Of a DNA stretch of 64,000 bases, positions 11,501 to 21,644 are shown one piece after another. The stretch comes from Mikania micrantha (taxonomy: Eukaryota; Streptophyta; Magnoliopsida; Asterales; Asteraceae). Location of the stretch: contig CM018695.1 in NCBI GenBank assembly GCA_009363875.1, positions 63,669,433 to 63,733,432 on the forward strand, read 5' to 3'. The translations under genes were made by a program, and so were the position numbers. How positions within the stretch are numbered: position 1 is the first letter of the stretch; each line of letters opens with the position of its first letter. The notes below the pieces were generated by a model. The model ran no database searches. It was not told the origin of the DNA and worked only from the letters and a program-made list of their open reading frames with translations.

Positions 11501-13656
11501 TCGATTCGATTGAATGATGATTTTGATGCATATTTTCGAAACCATGGACATCTCATTTTATGACTTTGGGTTGATTGATAATCAAATTAAAACCATCCTT
11601 GAACTCTTTTAGGACCATAGAACTGAAGACCTATGGTTTTAGGTTCGAAGGTGATCGGATTGTGGGTCAATTGAATCCATATGGGTTCGATTAAGGATAA
11701 CAAAGGGGAACCAAAGTGTTGAGGGTTAAAAGGATTAAATCTGTGGTTTGGTTGCGATACCTTAGCGTGCTGGAGTGTTAGGAAGCATGTGTTGAGTGTG
11801 GGAGGCCGTGGGTTCGAAACCATGCCCCACTAATTTTTGCACAAAAATACCATTTTTGGTATTTTTGCCATAACTTAATTCTTTAACTCTGATTTGACCC
11901 GTTCAAATTGTGTTGGAACCGAAATGGAATCCCGAACAAAATGAAATGATAAAATTTGTATTTTTGGCCAAAAACACGATCACGTATATTTACATGTATC
12001 TAAACATAATTGTGTATATTTATACGATTTAAACAAACGAACTCAAAACTGTGCATACTTGTGTATGTACATTTCAAAAAATCTAACATATGTGTGTTGA
12101 TGTGTATGCGATTACAAACACGATCTGACATTCCAAATAACACGACGTTATTGTAATTACACAGCTTTCCTCATAGAAGGTTATCTAGGCGATTTCACGA
12201 GCATTTGATCATTCAGTTCGCATTCTAAGGTGTGTACACGTCCCCTTTTTACTTTTACTGTTTTGGGGGAGAAAACGTGTGCAATCAAACATTTTTGGAT
12301 ATGTATCACTTGCATGAGTTAGTTGTTTACTATAAGTGCGAACATAACACTAGAAGTCCTTACATATCGAACCGATTAATTTGTCGTGGTGCAAAGCGTG
12401 GTAGTTGAACAACAATTAAATTAAATAACACAACCATAGAGGGTTTTAGAAATCGACCTTTACGAAGCGGTTCCAAATCCACATGATGGATCGGCAACGG
12501 TATCGCTAGTTGACTCATTACGATCACCCGAATCCGGATCTTGTCCTACGAATCACCGAATTGAACCAAAATAGATTTTGGCTCGGCTCGGTTTGCGGCT
12601 GAGCCACGGCTCAAGGTGGCAGCCCCTGGCGGCTCACGTGTGGCTCCGGTTTACCTTTGCTCGGCCCCTCGGATTGGCCTTTGGTGCGGCCCCTTTGGTG
12701 CAGCTACTGGTGTGCCCGGCATAGCCCCTCGTGGCATAGACAGCAACCTGTATGCAGCCCTTGGCTGTGGCTAAGCAAGGTGGCGGAATGATGATGGTTG
12801 TTGTCGGCCAAGAACCCCAAGGAGAGGGGTTTGTGACGGCTTCAAGGGAGAAAGAAAAAGAGTGGGTGAAAGAGATGTGAAATGTGGTAGGTTAGATCTA
12901 GTTTAATAGTCAACCCATGATCCACATTTTTAGGATCTAGGAATTACCAATTCAAAATTGGAATTCCCACCACTTATTTCACATTTAATTCAAATTAAAC
13001 TCTTTTAGTAATTAAACCATTTAATTACTACTCTCCAATATTACTAACTAACAATTAGTTAGTAGCATTTAATTAAATGTTTAAAGTTTAACTAAATGTC
13101 AATTTGTCAATTAACATTTAACTAACAATCCCTTATAATAAAGTTCAAAACTTTATTTGTTTAATGAATTAATTATCTCTATAATTAATTCCTACCGATT
13201 ATTATTTCATAAATAATAAAATCATCAAATCCTTGAAACCGATAGTTTGTGATCGTATAATATGTTTAACAATTAAACATTAAAGTCGTTGCTTCCAAAG
13301 TGTAACTCTTTGGATCATATCTTTTATAGTAACGTTGAACTTATCGTTAATTGGACATCCAATATCCAACAGGATGAACTCAGTCTCATGCATCATTTGA
13401 GTTCATTTATTTTGAATTGATTAATTAAACATTGTAATTCATGTCTTTACAACTGTTATGTTTTGTTATGAATTTTCAAACGCTTCCGCAACGCTACTTT
13501 TGTTTATTGCATTTGTTACTTTTGTTTATTACAATTATGACCGAATTTATGTTTCAAAAGCATTTAGAGGTCTTTTGCTATGTCTAATGACTGAAATCCT
13601 AGTTTGTCACACCCTAAACGGTTTGATTCTGTTAGTGGGAAATTGAGGGTGTGACA
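11501..13656 (+). repeat. gypsy LTR 3' part, interrupted (copy B)
   Basis: It begins mid-LTR at ATTGAATGATG and matches copy C (22966 onward) and copy A (about 6520-7440). It contains the shared CTTACATATCGAACCG block and ends GAAATTGAGGGTGTGACA at 13656. A different LTR (12406-13371) is inserted in it. The same downstream flank follows here and in copy C, so the pair belongs to a segmental duplication. Confidence 0.65.
12406..13371 (-). mobile_element. solo copia-type LTR inserted in gypsy LTR
   Basis: Read on the minus strand it starts TGTTGGATATTGGATGTCC and ends near AATTGTTGTTCA, about 0.97 kb with TG...CA termini. It carries an AT-rich 5' half and a GC-rich block (about 12560-12860 on the plus strand) dense in GGCTCGG-like motifs. 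Copy C at the same LTR position lacks it and has about 350 bp of other sequence instead. No convincing target duplication was found, so the left boundary is approximate. Confidence 0.5.
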
Positions 13657-14758
13657 TCGACATCAAATGTGTATGATCCATCCTGTGTTTCAACAAAATT
13701 CACACAATCCTCTTGTATCAAAAAACAGACTCCATCGCATTACCCTTGTCACTTTCACCGAATCAAACACCATCATCACTAATTCCGATTTTGTCTGAAC
13801 TATCATTAAACACATGACAGTCATTAATTTCACCGGGATTTTTGGGGTCTTTGATCACAACCCCACTTCCCAATTCAACATCAACACATCCAAAAGCAAC
13901 ACCTTCAAAGTGCACAAGCTTTTCCTCTTTTACGGAATCACAAACATACCATTCTTTCTCTATCTTTTCTTAAACCCTTAATGATACCGTTGAATTCAGA
14001 GTTGTTACCGGTGGTGGTTAAGGCCAGCTGTTTGTTATGGTAGGGAAGGGTTTGGATGGTAATGGTGATGGCAATGGTTAAAGCGAGGTGGTCTCCGGTG
14101 GTGGTGGTGGTTAAAGCGAGGTGTCGTGGCGCCGTGGGAGACGGGAAAGAGAATCCACGCTTGGTTGGGTTGTTTGTGGGAGTAGGTGGTGGTGCATCTT
14201 CGTCAAGTGTCTGGAACTAAATTAGAGAGTGTCCAAAACTCCCAAATTCGAGAGTTTACTATTCATAAGGCCACCATTTGTATGAAACTATATTAAAAAG
14301 TGGCCAAAACTCATAAATTCGAGAGTTTACTTGCTATTCATAAGGTCATCATTTTTTAATATATAGTTAATTAATTACATAGATGATACATGTGATAAGC
14401 TTAAATTGCACAAATGAATTATAACATCAAGAAATTACACAAGTGCTCTCAATTGTTTTAAAAAATATATAAGTGATGGTCCTTGAAATGAATATAAACT
14501 AACAAAAGGGAGTAGATTCAAATCCGAGCAATGACAGGCTTTTTATTGTCTTTTTTGCATTGTGATTTTCTAAACTATTTTAACTAAATAATAATAATAG
14601 TAAATAGATAAAAATAACAATAATGAACAATGTTTTTTTTTCTGTTTTATTTGTCAGCCTTATGTTCATATTTTTTTAACGCTTGCCTTTTTATTATCTT
14701 CGTTCTATGATTTTTAGCATCGCGTTCTTACATTACGTTTAGTTCGATTTATTGTTTC
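13657..14758. repeat. duplicated flank, copy 1
   Basis: It matches 24488-25683 from the LTR end down to CGATTTATTGTTT, with small substitutions and indels. The segment includes GGTGGTGGTTA-rich stretches, an internal tandem repeat (about 14225-14360, ATTCGAGAGTTTAC twice) and an AT-rich tail. On the minus strand it holds broken coding-like sequence (see 24488-25683). Confidence 0.7.
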
Positions 14759-14863
14759 AGGACCAGATTCCAATTCAAATGGAATCTTTCAACTAAAGGA
14801 ATGAGAAATTTGTTCATGGTAAAGACAAGATACACTTGGACCAGAAAAACCTATGCCCAAAAA

Positions 14864-15235
14864 TATGCCCGGCGTGTATGATATCCCAGTTAGCTTTTCC
14901 TTACGGATTAGCCCGGTATGTAAGATATCCTCCTCGATATCTAGAACAAAACTTTATAGTTTTTGTAGCTAATCATTTCTGATTAGCCCGGCGTGTAAGA
15001 TATCATGCTCGATATCTAGAACAAGACTAAGTAGTCTCTATGACTGTCAGTACTGCCCAGTCCGGTTTGTAAGATATCCTCCCCACGATATCTATTTCAG
15101 TGATACTTTAGATGTGTGTCCTCTGACTGGTTTAGAGTGTAAGGTATCCTCCCCATGATACCTAGATTGAGACATAGTTGTCCCAGTAGTTGTCATTTCT
15201 GACAAACCCGGTGTGTAGGATATCCTCCTCGATAT
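14864..15235. repeat. diverged tandem repeats with GATATC hairpins
   Basis: Five to six units spaced about 72-78 bp apart each carry a core like CCGGTGTGTAAGATATCCTC followed by CTCGATATC. The core can fold through its paired GATATC arms. Further weaker copies follow (for example near 15650). The array lies inside the long LTR. Confidence 0.65.
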
Positions 15236-16161
15236 CTATTTGAATGATAGGTTCCCAAAACCCTTGGAGTGTTAATAATTAGTATATGAGCGTATGCCAT
15301 GCTCGGTATGATTCTAATGAATCGAGTCAACTCCATCACAATGAAAATGAAGTTATGACTCTTTTGGTATGTTGTTAAATAGGAATGATGTACGCGTTAT
15401 GGTTGTTTGGTAAGGTCGACCCAGTGTCCCATGTTCACTACCATAGAATCCTCAAAACCCTGTTCCAAATGTGTGGTTTATTATATATACAACAAATTGA
15501 AAATCCATGTATGATATTCCCCATGTTGTTTGTTCCCAATGATATTCCCAGTGTTATGTGTTCTCGTGTATTACTCATGTGTGTTAAGAACTTGTCTTAA
15601 TAACCCGTGGTAGCATGTGTAGGGAATGACATCCCAAAAGTATATTAACATGATATCCTCCTCGATATCATAAGTATTTGTCTCACTGTTATCTCTTTGT
15701 TGTGTGATCTTATCGACTCTAACAAAGTATTATAAGAACTTGTCTTATTACACGATGTTAGAAATGTATGAATGATCTTGTTATCATGAAATTTCGTTAT
15801 CATGATTATCATTCTTTTTGTTTGTAATTGTTATCAGCATGTTCCCACTTGATTATCTCGTAGTTCAATCGTGTAAGAATAATAAAGTGTTGTAAGATAA
15901 ACTCTTACAATTAGTATTATTCTATTGTGTTGATAAGTCATGAAGCTATGTTAATATGTATCATACTAGATATCACATTTATGATAATGATCAGTCAAAC
16001 AAGCATACAATGATAAACTATAATAAAGATAAACAATATTATCTAAATCATTGTAAAATCAATATGTTGTATCAAACTTTTAAATAAATAAAATCTTTAA
16101 GCATGTTTCTCAGCCCCGAGCTTTGAAATCAATTAAGATTAGAAAAAGGGCATATGAACTC

Positions 16162-16163
16162 AC
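16162..16163 (-). promoter_or_regulatory. candidate 5' splice site in long LTR
   Basis: On the minus strand CTACAAG|GTGAGTTCAT is a near-ideal plant donor. The plus-strand LTR copy has AACAACAG|GTGAGTTCAT at the equivalent place (62219). Conservation between two diverged copies supports use, but this is a prediction. Confidence 0.4.
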
Positions 16164-16729
16164 CTTGTAGCTGTTGTGGTTGACTAAGTCTAAACAAAAT
16201 GCAGCGCTCGTTGTTGTACTTGTGGTTGTTTTCACGATCCTGTGTTGATTTCACAATGTTTGTAACTGATAAGTATAAGTTTTATGTACTTGAGTGCATG
16301 TATGTGTCGGCTCTAAAGGTTGATACCGCTTATCGGTCTTGATCATCATTCGGCCCTCGATTCCCTTATGATGAGTCATACTAACACTTCACTCTTTTTA
16401 AGTTAAGCTTAGTATGTCTCGTTATTTGTTTCAGGTTTAACTTAGTTTTGAACCTTGTCATGTTGTGAAATCTTAAAACTCATTAACATTTTCTAAGTAT
16501 GAAGCCTAACCTAGTAGTTTTAAAGTCTCATGTGTTGTCCTTGTAAGACTTGAATAGTGTGTTACATAGTTAACAAATAACCATGTCACCACCTTTGTAA
16601 TAATTTAAGGTTTTAGGCTTTGTTAGGTTTACTAAACCAAAATTTATCACCTTTGTAGTTTTATCAACCAATTTCCATGCATGTTACGCATAACATTTAT
16701 TTATGTGATTGTTTACAAATCTTAGGTTA

Positions 16730-17290
16730 ATTGGGCCGAATAATTAAACCATGGGCCGGAACAAGAAATCTGGGCCGAATGTATTGTCATGGGCCGGGTA
16801 GTCTCTTTGGCCGAATAAACTTAAGTGGGCTGAATCAGGTCTCGTGGGCCGGTTGAATGGACCATGGGCTGGATGACTAAGGTTGGCTGAATGAGGAGGT
16901 TCGAATGAGTCTAGGCCATTCGGGAAATGCTTGGCCGACATAGGGTGGTCCGAGAGAATGAAGATGATCGACGAAAGGAGGGGGCCGAATGGTGGAAGTG
17001 TCTCGGGCGAATAAGCAGTCTAGGCCGATAGAAAGGGGATCAGGCGAATGGGGACCTCCTTCGGCCCTTGGTTCCTTCGGTCGCCCCTGCCACATGCGGC
17101 CCATATCCTTCGGCCTTAGGCCATTCGGTCGACTTCCTTCGGTTAACTGCAAGTCACGCACACCTATGTTGCACCACCCGAGCCTATAGCCATGCTTCAT
17201 GGTGGTCTTTGGTGGATATAGGTGCTAATAGTTTGTCTCACATGATATGAGGTCAAGAACAAAGGATTTAACCCGGTTAAAGGGAAAGGG
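16730..17290 (-). repeat. GGCCGAA-rich motif array in long LTR
   Basis: GGCCGAA, GGGCCGG and TTCGGCC variants recur many times in about 560 bp. The plus-strand LTR copy has TTCGGCCCA-type motifs at the equivalent position (about 49620-49737 and 61466-61780). It is low-complexity and not coding. Confidence 0.6.
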
Positions 17291-18427
17291 TTCGGCCAAG
17301 GGTTACAAACCCTAATTTTCGCAACCTTTGAGACCCATTTACCTTCGATTCACTAATTTTTTGGGGCTGATCCCTTGTACTTTCGGGTAGGGAATGATAA
17401 GAGCTTCGATTTGGTATGCTATTTGCACGATTTCATCAAGGATAGAAGGAGATCTTGAAGGATTTAGGTTGAAATTGTAGAGAGAGAGGGGATCCGAATT
17501 TTGAGAGAGAGAAAAAGGTAGGTAATGATATTAATGAAAACTAAATGCTTGAAATGGGGTTTTTATACTCCGCATATGTTCGGGTTCATTTCGTTTGCTC
17601 GTTTCTCGTCTTCATCGTGTTCCCGGCACGTACACACGTATTTAACGAATCTTAAATGAATAATCCTTCTTGAACTGTTTTGATGAGTTTCAAAATTGTA
17701 AAACATAAATATTATGTTTCACTTATTTTTATTGTTTCGTTCGCGGTCAGACCGTTAATCCTCGTTGTTTCGTTACGAAATCCCAGTTCGCGTAGTTTTA
17801 TTAAGTTAGTTTCATAAATTTTTTTTAAACGGAAATCTCAAAATTATATTATTTTTATTTTCATTACTTTACAGTTCGTTTCGTCAGAAAGCGTCACTTA
17901 CACGCATTTTCGTACAGAGCGCTAACTGTACGAACACGATCGTACGTTTCACTTTCTGATTTAGTTTTCTATTTTTCAGTTGTTGTTTCAGAACGTTACA
18001 CTCACACATATGTTTGTGTGAATAGTCACCCACGCAAACACGCTGTCAGTTTATTATTCGTAGACGATACTGAGTTATTGTTTTGCATTGGATATTCTCA
18101 CAGACGGACTCAACTAAACTGCCTGTTTTCACATTATTATTATCAAATTCACATTGCTTTAATACTGAATTGTCGGCCATCTGATTCCTGTCATCTGTGG
18201 ATATCAGATCGCAACTGATTTGTTCTTGTCATTAGTTTGTACATTGTTGTTTCTCCTGAGTTGTTGTATTTCCTGCATTTAAGTTTTCCCTTAAACACAT
18301 ACAACTGTTGTTTGTTTTCTGAGTTCTGTTGTCACACAACTGTTTGCGCATTGTATTTACACACAGTAAATAGTGAAAGTACACATACCGTACGGACTTG
18401 CCGGACGGTCAGGTACTGGTTGTCACA

Positions 18428-19455
18428 CTTCAAGAGTTTGATTTGTTCGTTTGGTTTGCCCATCTGTTTGTGGATGATAAGTTGTGCTCATATTGATTTG
18501 TGTGCCCAAAGCATTCTGAAGAATTTGCCAAAATCGTGACAAAAATCGACTATCTCTGTCAAAAATGATAGAGATCGGTACTCCATGTCGAGATATAATC
18601 TCATTAACATAGAGTTTGGCCAATCGATCCATGGAATAATCTTCTCGGATGGTAAGAAATGCGCAGATTTAGTAAGGCGATCAACGATAACCCATATTGA
18701 ATCATGATTACGTGATGTTCTGGGTAGTTTGGTAATAAAATCCATAGAGATCTGATCTCATTTCCACATGGGAATCCAGGTTTTATTGGAGTTATCCAGA
18801 AGGCCGTTGATGTTCAACCTTAACTTTGAGACATGTTAAGCATCTATCCACGTTTTCGGCTATGTGTTTCTTCATTCTAGGACACCAATAAAAATCTCAA
18901 AGATCTTTATACATCTTATCTGCACCACGATGAATAGAATACCTGGATTTGTGCGCGTCATCCAAGATAATTGTTCTAGAATTACCGAATGTAGGAACCC
19001 AAATTCGGGTTTTGAAATACAGTATTCCATCAGTTTGGTTTCAAGTTGTTTGTCTAATCCTCTTAGTTCCTCAGCAGGATAATTTGTTGCTTGTAAAGCT
19101 TGTTGCTGAGCTTCTCTAATCTAAGGAATTAGACTGGTTTGAATAGTCATACCTAACGCTTTCACACGTAAAGGTTTGACTCGTTCAAAAGTTCTACCCA
19201 TCGCCTTTATCGCATGTTCAACATTTTCTGATCTAAAATGTGTTGAAGACTTTTGTGATCAGTGTATACGATACACTTGGTTCCATATAAATAATGTCTC
19301 CAAATTTTGAGTGCAAACACCACTGCACCACGTTCTAGATCATGAGTGGTATAATTCTTCTCATGTATTTTTAACTGTCGAGAAGCGTAAGCAATTACCT
19401 TATCGTTCTGCATTAACACGCACCCTAAACCCTAAACCTTGGCGAGAAGCATTAC
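18428..19455 (-). pseudogene. Ty3-gypsy pol relic: RNase H to integrase
   Basis: The RNase H end is at 19207-19450 (VIAYASRQLKIHEKNYTTHD and TDHKSLQHILDQKMLNMR). The integrase zinc-binding region around 18840-18960 retains AHKSRYSIH-like and RCLTCLKVK-like residues. The core begins MDFITKLPRTSRNHDSIWV (18745), shifts frame near 18640 and continues with RHGVPISIIFDRDSRF. The catalytic glutamate expected in DGQSER is lysine here (DGQTKR). The frame is cut at 18427 by the long LTR. A 7-bp duplication disrupts the RNase H codons near 19430. Much of the RNase H-to-integrase linker is lost. Confidence 0.72.
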
Positions 19456-19800
19456 GTAGCAAAATAAAATCTCTCATTACGAACTAAACCCTAAACCTAA
19501 ATTCACACTTTTTTTTCTTCTTGTGCAAAAAGTGTGAGACTCAAGAAGATACTATTCTTTTTTTTCTTTCTTGTGTCAATATGTGGAACTCAAAACGATA
19601 TCACAATACACTCTCGGAAACGTGTATTATAATTCATTTGCAAAAGCATAAATTATATAGCAAAATAAAACGTCTCTTCACAAACTAAACCCTAAATCCA
19701 CACAATTTTTTCTTCTTGTATCAAAAGTGTAAAACTCAAAAGATAATATTGCTTTTGTTTCTTCTTGTGTGGAAGTATGAAGCGATGAAAAAGTTACTAT
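19456..19800. repeat. two ~200-bp imperfect tandem units with CTAAACCCTAAA motifs
   Basis: Around 19459-19560 and 19659-19770 the order AGCAAAATAAAA, ACTAAACCCTAAA, a TTTTTTCTTCTTGT run and AAAGTGT is repeated. The CTAAACCCTAAA pieces are telomere-like by composition but too short to be telomeric arrays. A second repeated motif (GTTACTATTCCTTTTTCA) occurs near 19790 and 19863. Confidence 0.5.
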
Positions 19801-20129
19801 TCCTTTTTCATGGTTTTTAATACATATAGTAATTTGAAGTTCTTAAAGTGTTTAGCTGTGAAAGTTACTATTCCTTTTTCACGTTAAAAGCCTTGACATA
19901 ATACATATAATCAATACATGTAATTTGAAGAGTCTTAATTTAATTAAATAATATGAATAGTCTTGATTTTAATTCATATTAAATTTGATAATTACTCAAA
20001 TAATTCAAATTTCCAATAAAAAAACCTTACAACCTGCAAATGTTAAAAATGGAAAACAGAATAAACGCACACATATATTTCTTAGGAGAAAAAATCAAAT
20101 AAGAAGAAATTTTTGTCTAAAAAGAGTAA

Positions 20130-20400
20130 GACTTAATAGAATTTTGATATGTTATATTCATTTTTTACTAGATTCTGTTTTAGCCAGTATTTTTGTGTTT
20201 TTTGTATTGTATTTTTGTTTTTTTACTACATTTTTATTTTTTTGTACTATATTTTTATTTCTCTAGCACTAGATTTTTTTTTGTGCGGGATTTTTTTCTG
20301 TATTTTGTTTTTTGTACTGAATTTTGTATTTTTCTACTAGATGTTTTTTGTACTGAATTTTTGTTTTTATTCTTTAGCATGCCACAACTCAAACTACTAT
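20130..20400. repeat. T-rich low-complexity tract
   Basis: Repeated TTTTTGTACT / CTAGATTTTT motifs give degenerate ~20-bp periodicity. Open frames here are phenylalanine-rich artefacts. Confidence 0.6.
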
Positions 20401-21380
20401 TGACTATTGCTCTTCTTAGTCAAAAATCTCTTCCTTGTGGATCTTACTCCATTATAATATGAGGCTCATATATATTTTTACATTTTGGGAATAGACCGTC
20501 ATGGTAGTAATAGAGGTTGCAAATGGACATAAATATGTGTGTTGTATCCAAATAAGCTCAAGCAATGACCATAGTTAATAAAAAAGCAAGATATTAAAAC
20601 TGTAAACAAAAGAAATACTGCATACATTATAACCCCGAAATTACAGCTTGTTTTTTCAAATAAAAAGAACAACCGCAAAACCACAACCAAAATTCCCCAA
20701 ATAGCATAACAACCATATACATTATATGATCTAAACAACTTACATAAAACGAAGACTACCATGTTTAACATGTGATCTGTGTTCGATAATCCGAGAACAA
20801 CAAAAAATATGCATTAATCAAAAACACACTCTGAAATTATGAAGCTCAGATCAATGATAACATCACAGCAAAAGGATTAAACCTCCATGGCCGCAACAGA
20901 GGTTGCAAGTGTGCATCTGCCATCATTTGAATCTGCCAAAGCAGGCATTCTTTAGATGATGCCAACTTGTCAGTATCAACATATTTTCACCTCTTGCACA
21001 AATTCTAGGTGTTGATTATTTCAACATTGTGAGCGGATCGTTAATCAATTCGATCATAATCCATAATCAAAATTATAAAACTTACTTGTGGGAATCATGA
21101 CTTTATATCTAATTGAAGATTGTTCCCGTTATGATGTCAATGATCGATGGAAGAACTTAGAGAGAAATCGAATGGTGATGTTTCATGGTGTTCTTCATTC
21201 TCTCAAATGTTATATGACATCTAAAGGGAAACTAACCCTATTTATAGTTATGGTTATGTCCAACCTTAATATAATTTCAAGGACAAGTTATGTCATTTAG
21301 GCAAAGTTAATCAAATGATTCGTAGGCGACAAGATGCGTTATATTTCCAACACTAGGCACATATAATTTATGTTGCTTGC
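20401..21380. other. non-coding sequence, nothing recognised
   Basis: No conserved frame, LTR end or MITE was found. Short open frames on both strands have no family motif. Confidence 0.35.
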
Positions 21381-21644
21381 ATATTCAGGTAAACATAAAT
21401 GTGGTAGTTCGGGACACAACATTTCTTAAAATATTTGAAAGGAAGACTCTTTAATAACAACTTGTTGAAGGCCATAAAATTGTATCCTAACTTTATTATC
21501 AATCAATTTAACACAATCATCACTACTTTTAGAACCCATAAACACCACAACAGAATCGAAATTGTTCTTCTGCTCTGTTGTCTCAATACCCTGCTAATCA
21601 CCATAAAAAATGTCATCTTCCTCATCAAACTTCACTAAACCAAC
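21381..21644 (-). pseudogene. coding-like remnant left of solo LTR
   Basis: Read on the minus strand, the bases next to the LTR give short hydrophilic coding-like stretches (VGLVKFDEEDDIFYGD, then FDSVVVFMGSKSSDDC). The other side of the LTR (24488-24980) gives similar acidic fragments such as GVAFGCVDAEWGSGFVI. The LTR may therefore have landed in a former gene or a captured gene piece. I do not recognise the family. It is clearly broken. Confidence 0.3.

Larger units (their letters stand above)
14759..18427 (-). repeat. very long gypsy LTR, minus-strand copy
   Basis: Read on the minus strand it starts TGTGACAACCAGTACC at 18427, interrupting an integrase frame. It shares long blocks with the plus-strand LTR at 47983-49737 and 61466-64000. 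Examples are AAAGTGAAACGTACGATCG with the following GTTAGCGCTCTGTACG, and the block containing AACAACGAGCGC and GTGAGTTCAT. The left end at 14759 abuts the duplicated flank and may be truncated. At over 3.6 kb this is an unusually long LTR; I cannot assign the lineage because no linked internal region is visible. Confidence 0.6.

Noticed and set aside
19425..19700. Interstitial telomere array
   Set aside because: There are only one or two CCCTAAA units per site; the first is explained by a 7-bp duplication within RNase H codons.
20149..20462. Phenylalanine-rich open frames
   Set aside because: Products of a T-rich low-complexity tract with no domain signal.
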